NCBI RefSeq assembly: GCF_035046505.1
Contig: NC_089827.1
Coordinates: 19,543,353-19,607,352 of the forward strand
Direction: 5' to 3'
Source of the DNA: Tiliqua scincoides
Taxonomy: Eukaryota; Chordata; Lepidosauria; Squamata; Scincidae
Length of the DNA stretch: 64,000 nucleotides
Shown in pieces: positions 52,385 to 63,112 of this stretch; within the stretch, counting starts at the first letter, position 1, and each line of letters starts with the position of its first letter. The translations under genes were made by a program, and so were the position numbers. Under the pieces are notes generated by a model that did not search any database, was not told where the DNA came from, and was given only the letters and a program-made list of their open reading frames with translations.

Positions 52385-52424
52385 TGTGTGTAGTTAAAAG
52401 TTCCATGTGGACATGTACATTCTT

Positions 52425-52836
52425 GTTGGCATCCTTCAGTCTCGGAAGACTATGGTATCGCGTTCTGAATGGTGTTCTGGAACAGAGTGTCCTCTCCAGT
52501 GCGCGAAGCCTGGGTAAAGTAGGTATGGAGGATAGGCTGTTACCCATGCAGCAAATCCCCCCTCTCCACGTCGCTGAAATGGTCCAATGGAAAGGCAGAG
52601 GCCAATACGGTTGGTTCCAGCGGCGTCACAGGAGTTGCCAGAACGTGACTGTGTTCAGCCATGAACTGCCTCAGGGACTCCGGCTCCGGCTTTTGCCTCG
52701 AGGTTGACTCCTGAAGCCTTTTCCATAACTGGATGTAGCCACAAGGCAGTGGAGGTTTGGGATCAGAGTTTTCCTTCTCTCGGATGAGCTACCTTCCCAG
52801 GCTAATGAGTCCCATCTACCTGGTGGAGGGCCTTTT
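52425..52836 (-). mobile_element. LINE-type 3' end sharing the 5S SINE tail
   Basis: In plus reading it begins GTTGGCATCCTTCAGTCTCG and continues AAGACTATGGTATCGCG. Its reverse complement matches 40643-41086 closely (CCCAAACCTCCACTGCCTTG, GCCTTTCCATTGGACCATTT, CATGGGTAACAGCCTATCC). It stops just before a plus-strand 5S SINE. Confidence 0.7.
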
Positions 52837-52854
52837 CTTATCCGCAGCCCCCAG

Positions 52855-53007
52855 GGGATAACTGTTACCCTGTAGATGCCCAATCTCATCTGATCTCTGA
52901 AGCTAAGCAGGGTCAGGCCTGGTTAGTACTTGGATGTGAGACTGCCTGGGAATACCGGGTGCTGTAGGCTTATACCATAATCTTTCGAGACTGAAGGTTG
53001 CCAACCA
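52855..53007 (+). mobile_element. 5S rRNA-derived SINE (sense copy)
   Basis: The only plus-strand copy, showing the 5S order directly: CTGTTACCCTGTAGATGCCC, ATCTCATCTGATCTCTG, AAGCTAAGCAGGGTCAGG, CCTGGTTAGTACTTGGATG, GGGAATACCGGGTGCTGTAG, then the tail ACCATAATCTTTCGAGACTG and GAAGGTTGCCAACCA. The retained 5S segments correspond to the RNA polymerase III A box, intermediate element and C box. Confidence 0.92.
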
Positions 53008-53018
53008 TTGACATGTGT

Positions 53019-53044
53019 ACACACACACACACACACACACACAC
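53019..53044. repeat. (AC)n microsatellite
   Basis: Twenty-six bases of AC dinucleotide shortly after the 5S SINE. Confidence 0.9.
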
Positions 53045-53381
53045 TGTACAATTCAAAACAAATCACCAGGATGTCATCACCAACAGCAGCGCATTTTACA
53101 TTTGGTCTAGTAATTGAATTGTTTCTCGAACAAAATTGAACAAGGCTCTCAGCAATTCCATTAAGCCTTCGTTTTGTGACACACTTCCCAATATTGGCAT
53201 GGTAGGAGACATGAATAGTGACAGAGTTAATAGTACTTTCAGTGTCTGAAGCTTTGGGGGGTTTGGAGGAAGAGTTCAGACAGGCTGATGGAAGAGCACA
53301 GGAAATGGCAACCATTGGGCGAAGTGTAACCCTCCAATTTTCCTACACAAGAATCGGTATGTGGATAAAATAGTATGAGTG
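53045..53381. other. No recognised feature
   Basis: Unassigned sequence. Confidence 0.35.
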
Positions 53382-53930
53382 ACAACCCAATCCTAACTTG
53401 TGCTGGAGCAGGCAGGCAGGTGGTCTGTACTGTATCCAATGCAAGGCAGGTGCTGGCTGGAGCGCAACTTGGGGTAAGGGGATATTTTTCCCCTTGCCCG
53501 GTGTTGTGTGCCAGCCACCCCATGGGGCTATTCAGATCCACACCAAGTCATTTTGCTGGCACAATTCAAGTGGCCAGTGCAAGGCTGCAGAACCCAGAAG
53601 AGGGGGTTAGGATTCATCCTGCACTGCCATGACTGATCCCGCCCCAGGATGTGATCCACTTCCGGGTCCTCCCACCCCTGCCCAAAAATGCCCCCTCCCT
53701 GCCTCCATTCCACCCTCCTGCCATCGTCTCCAACCTCCTCTACCGGTCTGCCCAGGCTGGTGCAAACGTACCCCTTCTCAGTCCAAATCCTGAGCTGGGA
53801 GGCTGCCGCGCATCCTTGTGGTGGTCCAACCTGCTCTTAAGGAGGCATGAACGTGCTTTATGGCACATTCACAACATTCCCAGGCCAATGCAAGGCACTT
53901 GCATCAGCCAAAGACCAGGTAAGGATTCAG
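53382..53930. mobile_element. Long GC-rich MITE (about 550 bp)
   Basis: Left end GACAACCCAATCCTAACTTG, right end GGTAAGGATTCAG. It carries the block order of the reverse complement of 37783-38317 (CTGTATCCAATGCAAGG, AAGGGGATATTTTTCCCC, CCATTCCACCCTCC, TTATGGCACATTC). Confidence 0.7.
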
Positions 53931-54298
53931 ACAAGTTGTGACAGCATAAGAGTGGGAGACAGAGGCTCAAACTGATGCAGCCTGGGAGGCTGAGTGCTTT
54001 GTAAAAATACAGCGATGGTAGGCAAGACTGTGGACTCATTGTGAGGGAGGTGGGACTTGAAGATGAAGAAAAAGATGTCAAGGAGTCTCTGCTGCTTTGG
54101 GTCATGTGCTTCCTCTTGCAGTTCCTACAAAAGATGCTAGATGTGGAAGCATTTGAGAAAATGAAGGATGGGTGACACTTTCTTGCACTTAGTTTTCACT
54201 TCTCCATTTGGGGCCCCAAACTGGCTCCTGTCATTTCTGTCTCTAGGAAAGAAAACACTGCTCCTGTGGGCACTGTGGAAAGGGTGACACTAACGATA
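53931..54298. other. No recognised feature
   Basis: Unassigned sequence. Confidence 0.35.
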
Positions 54299-54822
54299 AG
54301 AGCTCCAATCTTAACTAAACCACCAGCACCACCAATGCAGCCACACCTCAGGAGTACATGCTTCATCTTGTGAAGGGGGCAGTATTGGAGGAATTTTCTG
54401 GGTAAGAGAACATTTGTTCTCTTCCCCAGGGATAAACCAGCATTGTCCGAATGGGTTTGCTTGGACCTGAGGCAGCTCTTTTGCTGGCACAAGTTTGAGT
54501 GGACCCAGGGAGGCTGATCAAGGCCTGTATTGGTAGCACTGCTGTCACCTATGCCTCCATTACTAGCTTTGATCTGTCCCCTTCCTGCCCTGGTCACCAT
54601 CTCGTCCCACCCCGTTCCGCTCACCCCCACCTCCCACCTGTGCTTCCATAGTGGCACTAGCGCTTCTTGACAGGACACTGGTGCACAGCCACAGCTGCTC
54701 ATGGCTTGCAGCAGTAGCCCAGCTGCACCCTATGGCATGTCGCCTTTTGTGTCAGCTATAAAGCATATTGCACTGCCCGAACACAAGTTTCAACAATATA
54801 GGGCCCAAATAGGATTGGGCCC
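54299..54822. mobile_element. Long GC-rich MITE (about 525 bp)
   Basis: Left end AGAGCTCCAATCTTAACT, right end AAATAGGATTGGGCCC. The interior shares CACCACCCCGTTCC-like pyrimidine-rich and CCTATGGCATGTCGCC blocks with the family. Confidence 0.6.
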
Positions 54823-54947
54823 TGAGTCTGCCAGGCAGAGAGGGCACAGTCTCCTCCTCTCAAATGTGTTTCCCAGTTATCCAGATACAGATTTAAAGAG
54901 CGAAATCAGACAAAAACATTCTTCTTCAAGAGCACATGCATCTAGTC

Positions 54948-55153
54948 CAGTGGCTCCCAAACTGTGAGCCGTGGCTGTCCAGGAGCCATGGAAACTAGCC
55001 AGGGGAGCAGTGGAATCCTAAAAAAAACAAAAATAAAAACAAAAAAACCCACCACCCTATACAATGTATAGGATTGTGGCTGTAATGGGGAGCCACAGCC
55101 AATGGTCCAGTAGGTCAAGGGAGCCACCAGTCAAAAAAGTTTGGAAACCACTG
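54948..55153. mobile_element. Non-autonomous hAT element
   Basis: Ends CAGTGGCTCCCAAACTGTGA and AAGTTTGGAAACCACTG. The flanks ATCTAGTC and ATTTAGGG agree at 5 of 8. An A-rich tract sits in the middle. Confidence 0.75.
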
Positions 55154-55158
55154 ATTTA

Positions 55159-55325
55159 GGGCCTCATCCTATCCAACTTCCCAGCACCAGTGCAGCTGCA
55201 ATGCAGCCCCGAGACAAGGGAACAAACATTCCTTTACCTTGTGGAGGCCTCCATAAGTACCCTCCCACCACAGGGTGTAGCACACATCCCATTGGCATGT
55301 CTACACCGGGGATAGGATTTGGCCC
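55159..55325. mobile_element. 180-bp Harbinger-like MITE with TTA duplication
   Basis: Left end GGGCCTCATCCTATCCAACT, right end GGGGATAGGATTTGGCCC, with TTA on both sides (55156-55158, 55326-55328). It follows the hAT element above almost without a gap. Confidence 0.8.
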
Positions 55326-55328
55326 TTA

Positions 55329-57020
55329 TTATCTGTTAAAATCCCCCAGAGGCTGACACTTTCCTGGTTGTTAAACTCTCGATTTTCACAGGGCTCAAAA
55401 TCTTAAGAGATTCTAAAGGAGGCCCCAGTTTGCTCCATTAAACAGCTTCACTCTCAAGCGTCTTAAGCCGTAATCTGAGCCACTCATTGGAATGAGGATG
55501 CAGAGATGGAGGACTGGAAAATGCTGCCAGCCACTTCTCAAAGATTTGGTTACTTTGACCTAATGGAAGCTCTCCTCCACTTTCTATGCTCTTCGAGTCC
55601 CAGAAGCATTTTCAACACTGAGCCCCATGGAGGCATGAATATCTCATGCTGCAGGCCCACGCGTGGTGAATGGAGGAGGAAGCAGGAACCTGAGGGATCC
55701 TGCTTCCTTGATGAAACGGCAATAAACAGTGGAGCAGGAAAGGCTAAGTACATAGAGAGCATATTTAAAAACTTCACTCTAATCATAAGTAACATTTATT
55801 TCTTCTTGTATAGAATTCTCAGCCAGCAAGCGGTCAGGACTCCCAGTCCAGTACTAACGCTCGTTCTGCCAAGAGGAAATAAGGAACAGAGTCTAATGCT
55901 ATATTTATGTACTGCTGAGAGGTTTGCTGCCTACCATAACAAATGGGGAGAACTGGTATGCCCAGCGACCAGGATAATTATTTATTGCCTCTTTCCCATT
56001 ATGAGCTGTTGGAAGAGAAAAAGATCAGTAACACCAGCCATTGCAGCCCCTGATATTCCCTGCCGCGCAGCTGCTTCTCTTCTATGCCAAGAGTATAATG
56101 GCGACAGCCTTCCAGATTTCTGGAAGTTCCATTTCTGGCTCTACTTGTTCTTCTTTCCTTGGAGTTGCCTCTGAAGAAAAAGGGCGTGAGAAAGGGCAAC
56201 AGCAGAGGGTGACTGTATCACTTCTCGGGCTACATCTTACTGCCCTTTGCTTCCCTTCTTCCAGAAAGGCCATCACTATTTATCTGAATGGTGTGAAGAT
56301 TCCCAAAAGTAAACTAGGTTCTACTTTTTCTTCATCCCCACTCAAAGTCAGCACCATATTTAATTTTTTTTTTTTCTGGGAACAGACCACTGGAGTGTGT
56401 GTGTGTGGGGGGGGGGTGTGGACCACACTGGGTGAAGTTCACACTACTCCCTGGCAGCTATTGGGGTGGGGGCAGGTGGATCACATCCCAGAAGGGGGGG
56501 ACAGGATCAGCAGTGGGTCCCTAGTTTCATACTTTATTTTTGGGGTCATGGCATGAAAAAGGTTGAAGATCAACCTTGTCTGAGATCCCTGATTGCACCA
56601 TTAAAATACTTGGTTCATGTGAGCGTCTGCCAGAGGAAGTGGAAGCTTCTGTATACACGTAAAATAGTGTTTCAGTGAAAATCAAATTGAGAAGAATTTC
56701 TAAATGTTGTCCTTTTGCCTTTCCAAACTTAGAAACTTTATGCCTAATTTAGGCTTTCCTTATCCCAAAGAAAAAAGAGCCAGCCTTAGTTGTGTGCAAA
56801 GCCCTTGTGAACCCCACCACCTCTGTGAAAGCAATCAGTGGGCAGCTCTGTAGCTATTCAAGCTACAGGGGTCTTCCTTCCTCTCCCCTGTTCCAGTCAC
56901 CAGGTTCTCTGGCCACACCACAAACACCTTGGTTCTCCACCATCTTGTGGTTCAACAGTCACACAACAGTCTCGAGTGTCTGTACTGTGGCGTGGCAGGG
57001 CAGGGCAGCCCACACACACA
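55329..57020. other. Mostly unique, with a 222-codon open frame
   Basis: An open frame at 55506-56174 is the longest in the window that is not explained by LINE, tandem repeat or high GC. Its product has no domain I recognise, only hydrophobic patches and Cys/Trp-rich parts near the C-terminus. I see no clear splice signals and do not call it a gene. 56395-56575 matches the hAT-like fragment around 46440-46655. Confidence 0.4.
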
Positions 57021-57557
57021 CACCTTCTATTATTATTATTATTAACAGTATTTATATACTGTTACCAAAAAGGCTATTTTGTTTAGGGGAATTAGTATAT
57101 TAGCCTTTTGGAAACTTTTGGGACCATAGGCTGGATACCAAGACAGCGTTAAGCAAAGAGATTCCTTGTCTAGCTTAATGAGGAGACTGGGAGAAAGGTA
57201 ACTTTCAATCAAAGGATTATATTTTTATTGCAAAAACACACAAAGGTAAACATAATACACATGGAGAATTGATGAGTATAGATTTCTAGTACTTGTCTAG
57301 TGTACCTAGCTAGTGGTGGCTGCATGTGCCATGTATTTAGGTGCATCTGAAAAGGAATCAGAAACTGATAGGGTGTAGGGAAGTATTTTAGGGGTTCCTT
57401 AATCTACTAAACCCAGTTGCTGACTAAAGATGGGGGAGAAGGGAGGAATAGATAGGGAAGAAGGGAGGGAGTTTAGACGCAAGATATATTTACCTGTCCG
57501 GGGGGGGGGCAGTTGGATGGGAGAGAGTCCTGTGTATGGCCACTCCGGCAGGAGGGC

Positions 57558-57595
<38 letters not shown>

Positions 57596-58004
57596 GTGCT
57601 CTGAGTTCTCTCTTATAAGGGTTGTCTGACCTGGAAGTTGATCTAGAAATGATTGGAAGTATCCCAGAGCTGTGCACATGCTCAGTAACACCCAGGTGAA
57701 AAAAAGGTAAAAGGGTCCAGAAACCAGCTATCAGCAAAACCTGACTCTGGGGGAGGGAGACAATCTGTATAAGGTGCTTAAGAATACAACAAAAGAACAA
57801 TAGACCTTTTCCTCTGGAGGTGCAGGCTTGTTTTGCATAATCAGGAGACACAGTGATTAGGTTCTGCAAGGGAGTGGGGGTTGTGTAATTCATGTGTTTG
57901 TAGCTTGGCCATGGCCCTTAGAAACATGTGCTGGGGGAGGAGTGGCCTGCTTGCTTGGTCTGTATGATCCAAAATAATATAACCAGATATAAAAATCACA
58001 ACTT
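57021..58004. other. Unassigned with simple repeats
   Basis: A truncated L2-tail SINE tip (minus) with TTA repeats at 57027-57064, and (GA)n at 57561-57592. A 164-codon minus-strand frame at 57399-57893 crosses the GA tract and is not recognised. Confidence 0.5.
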
Positions 58005-58262
58005 GGAAGGAAAAAGGGGATTTTCACGTAACAATACCGCTTTACAACCAAAAGTTCAAAGCGGTTTACAGAGAAAAATCAAATAACTAAATGGCTCCCT
58101 GTCCCAAAAAGGCTCACAATCTAAAAAGATGCAAAAAGAACACCAGCAGACAGCCACTAGAACAAACAGTGCTGGGGTGAGGTGGGCCAGTTACTCTCCC
58201 CTTGCTAAAAAAAGGAGCGCCCACTTGAAAAAGTGCCTCTTACCCAATTAGCAGGGGTTCTA
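58005..58262 (-). mobile_element. L2-tail SINE
   Basis: Reverse complement of the element at 36204-36476: GTTCAAAGCGGTTTACAGAG, CCTGTCCCAAAAAGGCTCAC, CAGTGCTGGGGTGAGGTGGG, GTGCCTCTTACCCAATTAGC. Confidence 0.8.
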
Positions 58263-58520
58263 GCAATGATTCTTTCACCTTTATCTCCAAAGTCCTCATT
58301 ATCCCTGCTTGGTTAGAGCTGTAAGCCTTTGCAAGCCAAAGTTATGGAGTTAACTCTATATTTCTCAGACCTGTCAGCACAAGGGGACACTGATGACACC
58401 ACACACTATCTCCTCGGGAGAATCTTCTGCATTTTCAATACAGATGCATTGCATGGCTTGAGCCACAAACCTGCTTGGACACAGATGAAATTATTATTAT
58501 TATTAGGAGGTCTGGAAGGC

Positions 58521-58949
58521 AGGAGGTCTGGTCTAGAGGGTTGAGCCTCCATTTGCCTGAAGATAGCATCCGAAGGTCGCCAGTTTGAGGCCACCGGCAC
58601 CGTGCGACCTTGAAGCAGCTGACAAGCTGAACCGAGCTATTCCATCTGCTCTGAGCGTGGGAGGATGGAGGCCAGAATGTGCGACCAGGTCAAGAAAGAA
58701 ACATCTGAATGTTGTGGTTTCTTGAAAGATAGAAACCTTCTTTCAAATTGTAAAAATCACTACAGGGATTTAAATTGCCTGCCTATGTAAACCGCCTTGA
58801 ATAAAGTCTAAGGAGAAATCTGAGGACTAAGAAAGGCGGTACAGAAATACCTGCATTAATACTAATACTAATACTAATACTAATACTAATACTAATACTA
58901 ATACTAATACTAATACTAATACTAATACTAATACTAATACTAATACTAA
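58521..58949 (+). mobile_element. tRNA-derived SINE with hexamer tail
   Basis: The head carries an A-box-like TCTGGTCTAGAGGGTTGAGC and a B-box-like GGTCGCCAGTTTGAGGCC. The body runs to an L2-like 3' part (TAAACCGCCTTGAATAAAG, AGAAAGGCGGTACAGAAATA). The tail has grown into about 93 bases of ACTAAT hexamer (58857-58949). The frame of alternating Ile/Ser on the minus strand is an artefact of the tail. Confidence 0.8.
58857..58949. repeat. (ACTAAT)n hexamer array
   Basis: About fifteen uninterrupted hexamers at the SINE 3' end. Confidence 0.97.
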
Positions 58950-60212
58950 CAGTATGATCCCCCAGTGCTTCAGGATATATTGGAAATGTACAGACTGCTA
59001 ATTTGTCCTTCTCTGAAATTTGGGCTGAATCAGAAAACAACAACGGTGGCTGCAGTGGGACAAATAATGCATAGATGTTAATTTCAGGAGACAGCCCAAT
59101 CTTCATGTAGTTCTAATCCTGTGCATCTGATGCTGCATTTTTCATTTTCATTCAATTGCATGAAGCCACTAGAGGGCTCTGAATTCCATGTAAAACAACC
59201 TGAGTTTTTTTGGGTGGTGATTAAAAAGCCTTTATATAAACAGAACTCTTTTTTTCCCCTCACAATTTACTCCCTGCATCTGACCTACTCTATGATGTGA
59301 GAGATTAACTTCAAAGCGTAAGTAATGTGCAGAAAAGAAAAACAATAATTGTGTGACAGGACTTTGATTGAATGAAATGCCAAGCGATCATTAAGTTACT
59401 CTTGGCTAGTAGGGGCAATAAGCCTTAAAAAGAATATCAGAGGCTATTTTCATATCAGGTTTGCCCTTCAGCAATAAATTCCTTATTGTGCCCTGCCTGA
59501 GCCTGTCTTGTTTTGCATTTATGCCTGCTGAATGATAGGAGGGCACCTGCAAGTCAATGGCTTATTAACTTGCAATAAAGGCTCATTTGTGTGAAGATGG
59601 CCAGAAAAGCCAGACATATTGAAACTGACAATGCTGAAGATGCAACACCTCACAGCCTAACCTTCATCAACTTTTCTGGGACTATGTTCTCATTTCTGCA
59701 TTCTGGAAAGAAACAACAAGGATCAACATGAGCTTAAACAGAACATATAAAGTCCATGCCACTCACAAATGCAGGTGAGGAGCACAGTTCTGGACATTAG
59801 GACATATCAAATGCGCAGAGAGCTCACCTTGTGGCTGAGCATATCATACTACGACACTAGAAGGCCAAATATTACCAGGAATAGACACCACAGTGTTGTG
59901 TGCTGAACACTTGAAAAATGACTGACCTTACTGGTGGATGTTGGTTGTGTGGTCAATACTTTAGCTGCTAAATAACTTTAAAAAATGCATTTTAAGAGCT
60001 CATGAAATGACATGGACACAGCCACTTGTGATGACAAATGTACCACCCATCATCCATGTAACACTGGTGCACATGACCCTTGCATAACCACATTCTGCCA
60101 TGATACTACCCAACTGGGATTGGCACTGGGGATCCTATTTTCCCCAGCGAGAATTCCAGGTTGAATCCTATCTGTATCTATCAGAAATCCTGGATACACA
60201 CACTGTTAGTGA
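58950..60212. other. Repeat-poor sequence
   Basis: No shared repeats and no exon. 59330-59640 is free of recognisable repeats, with balanced AT-rich composition, and is a candidate for conserved non-coding DNA; alignment would be needed. Confidence 0.35.
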
Positions 60213-60220
60213 GTGTAGAC

Positions 60221-60516
60221 TAGAGGTGTCAAACATAAGGCCTGTTGGCCAAATGCAACCCCTGGAAGCAATTTATCCAGCCCCCATTATAATTGGGCTC
60301 TCCTAGCTTGATAGTTGGAGAGCTACCCAACTATCCTTGAAAATATGAACTATATTTGCACATTTTCTCTTTTGTCATTGGCAGCTAATGAGTTTCTGTG
60401 TGAGAAAAAGGGCTTCTTTCTGGCCATCATCTGCTTAATGATGTCACTTCCAGCCCTCAGCAGGCAGCATGAATGCTAACTTCAACCCGCTGTATAAAAC
60501 GAGCTTGACACCATTG
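60221..60516. mobile_element. Non-autonomous hAT element
   Basis: Ends TAGAGGTGTCAAACATAAGG and GAGCTTGACACCATTG, with a perfect 8-bp duplication GTGTAGAC at 60213-60220 and 60517-60524. It is the family of 37237-37561 in opposite orientation. Confidence 0.9.
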
Positions 60517-60524
60517 GTGTAGAC

Positions 60525-60864
60525 AATACAGAACCTGGTGTACCACTGGTCTGATTTGGTAGAAAGCAGCTTTGTATGCTCCCTGGAGTGTATATAACAC
60601 CTTCCGGTGTTGGGAACTTATAGCAACCGGTCCCAAACGTACTGCAGTCACAGCACTCTGCAGTCTTGGTACATTTGGCCGGCCCTCCTGGGAGATCACA
60701 CATGATTCAGGATGGTGGCACCCAGAAGAGTCAGTAAGAAGAGGCCACCTGGGACATCCTGTGGTGCCCTTGTGACACCCCCAGTTTTGGAAAGCACTGG
60801 TTTATAAGATTGCACGGTTAGGCACCTTACATTTGAATGACTGGCTCCTTCTTTTGTCTCTGAA

Positions 60865-60915
<51 letters not shown>

Positions 60916-61273
60916 GCGAGAGCAAGAGCATGGTTTTCTTTCTTTCTCTTTCCCCTCCAAGCCTGGTTCCTTCTTTGGGAAAGGGCTGCACCTGTTGCCC
61001 TTCCTCTCGCTTCTTCTCCTCTCCACAATATGTGTCTTTTCAAAAGGCTTGCATGGGAAGGAGAAAGAAACCAGCAACCAAGGTTGAGGCTAGAGTGGTG
61101 AGCTAGACCTCCCACCACCTCTAGTGTTTCTTTCTTTGGTCCTGGGACCAGCCTCTGCCTTTTCAAAAAGGCAGGGAGGCGGGACAGAGAGGGGTACAGC
61201 TGGGAATAAAGAAGGACTGGCACATTCCTTTTTGGAATACCATGGACTTGGACATTTTTATCAAGGACATTGG
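60525..61273. other. Unassigned, with CT/CA microsatellite
   Basis: (CT)n at 60867-60896 followed by (CA)n to 60916. No exon seen. Confidence 0.6.
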
Positions 61274-61281
61274 CGTCTATG

Positions 61282-61489
61282 CTGTAGCATAGCTACAGGG
61301 CAGAAGCACGGTGAGTATTGCAGGCAACTCAATATTCCATGTAAGAGTCCCCTTCAGAACCATTCTGGGCAGCAACAGCAATTTGAGTTGCTGTCTAGAA
61401 TGGCTCTGATAGCAAGCGGGAGGGGCTACTTACACGGCACACTGCGGCACCTGCAATACTTACCATACCCTCCTGTAGCTATGCTACTG
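61282..61489. mobile_element. Non-autonomous hAT element (CAGTGGCGTAGC family)
   Basis: Ends CTGTAGCATAGCTACAGGG and CCTGTAGCTATGCTACTG. The flanks CGTCTATG and TGTCTATG match at 7 of 8. Closest relative 29107-29313. Confidence 0.85.
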
Positions 61490-61851
61490 TGTCTATGTAT
61501 GGACACGGTGCTGACTCCTGAACATCAGCATGTGTTGACCAATGGATATGTGACTCTTGCAGTTTGGCATTGCGTTGAGTAGGCTGCATACACTGAGGGG
61601 AAAGAAAGATAAATTCTCGTCCATCTGGCAATATGTTCTGGATGCCAGTTTACGAGCAAACCATAAAGCCTCTTCCCTTGCATGCAGCCGAACCACAACA
61701 GCTACCTTTCTCCGTTGTGCCCATATGAAACATGATCTTGCTGCCACTGGTTCTCTCACAAGTTACACCCTACTGGTAATTTAATTGGTGAGAGAACAAG
61801 CTTTCAAGATATCTACCTCTGTAAAGCACAAACAGCCATAGTTCTCATAAA
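61490..61851. other. No recognised feature
   Basis: Unassigned sequence. Confidence 0.35.
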
Positions 61852-62181
61852 CAGTGGTTCTCAAACTTTTAGCACCAGAACCCATTTTTTAGAATGAGAA
61901 TCACTGGAAGTGATGTCATGACTGGAAGTGACATCATCAAGCAGGAAAATTTTTCACAATCCTCAGCTGCAATCCTACCTACACTTACCCAGGAGGAAGT
62001 CCCATTTACTCATTGTTAAAAGCATTACATAGTAGCCTGTTAAAAGTACAGATTTGTAACATTCCCCCAAATGCAGTAACATACCATGGTAGCATCAAGT
62101 CCAGTATATCAAAAATAGAATTTTGAAATGAATGGGGACCCACCTGAAATTGGCTTGCAACCCACAGTTTGAGAAACACTG
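61852..62181. mobile_element. Non-autonomous hAT-Charlie-like element, inverted
   Basis: Left end CAGTGGTTCTCAAACTTTTA, right end CACAGTTTGAGAAACACTG. It is the reverse orientation of the 44832-45201 family. No matching 8-mers remain at the flanks. Confidence 0.85.
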
Positions 62182-62224
62182 CCTTATGACTTGTTTGCAG
62201 CAGCTTTTTTGCAGTACAGCCACT

Positions 62225-63112
62225 CCAAAGGGAAAACTTGAGGCACGATAACATGGCTGTGAGGCCTCCCTGTGGGGGGAGGGCCCACCCAGCCTTTCCA
62301 AGGGGGACCCCCTTGTGGAGTCTTCAGACTAGTTCACCAGAAGGAAGGGGGGGGTTGTGTCACCCAGCTCCCCCTCTTACAGTTGGCAGCATTTGCCAGA
62401 GTCAGGAGCAGGGGCTGCTGTCAGCAGATCCTCCTGCCTGCTCTTCTAACTCCCAACTGCCTTGTCATCCCTGGCCTCCAGGTTTATGTAGGGCAGACCC
62501 CTCCCCTTTGGCCCCTCCCCTTCCCTCACAGGGATGGTACAAAAAGGGCGTGTCACTGGGGCTGCCCTCCCCTGGGCTTACCACAACTCCTCCCCTTCCT
62601 CTCTCTGTTTCCTTCTCACCTCCTCTCATCTGGAGCTACCAGGGTTGTTCCTGAGATGGCTGGGAAGGCTGTTGCCTCTGCTCTGGTCTCTGCCTTTGGG
62701 GGGGTGGGCTGGCCCTGCTCACCTGAGTCCTGTAGCTCTGCAGATGATGTTGGGAGGTCCAGCTGTGGGCTTCCGATGTCATAGCCAGGTGCCCTGCCCA
62801 GCAAGGCAGGTCCTGGCTGGCTGGGTGAGGGAGTGCTCCCCTTCTCCCCCGAGGTGGGGGAGGGGCGGCTGCCCAGCAGCCAAATGGCCCGTCTTCCCCC
62901 TCCCTCCTCCAAGGCAGAGGGAGAAGCGGGGGGGGGGGGGTTTGGTGCACAGTGTTCCTCTGCTGAGATTTACTGCCCACAGGAGTGCCCAGGCAGTGTA
63001 TGGGGAGGTGGCCCTATGTTCCACCGGCTTCCTCCCTGATCCTCTGGCCCAGAAGTCTTCTCCCTGGGTAAATTGGGGACCTGTGGAAGGAGGGGAACCC
63101 CGACACAGGCTT
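62225..63112. other. GC-rich, CpG-poor block
   Basis: About 0.9 kb rich in CCTCCC and GGGGAGG with few CpG, unlike the CpG-rich island at 9-10 kb. Overlapping frames of 170 and 193 codons (plus) and 114 (minus) follow from base composition. It might be the inside or 5' part of an unrecognised transposon; no terminal repeats are seen. Confidence 0.4.

Noticed and set aside
52855-53007. A functional 5S rRNA gene
   Set aside because: The 3' part of 5S is replaced by the SINE tail, sequence differs at many sites, and five more copies with target duplications show it is a retroposon.
58783-59106. 107-codon minus-strand frame with Ile-Ser repeats
   Set aside because: It is a translation of the ACTAAT hexamer array.
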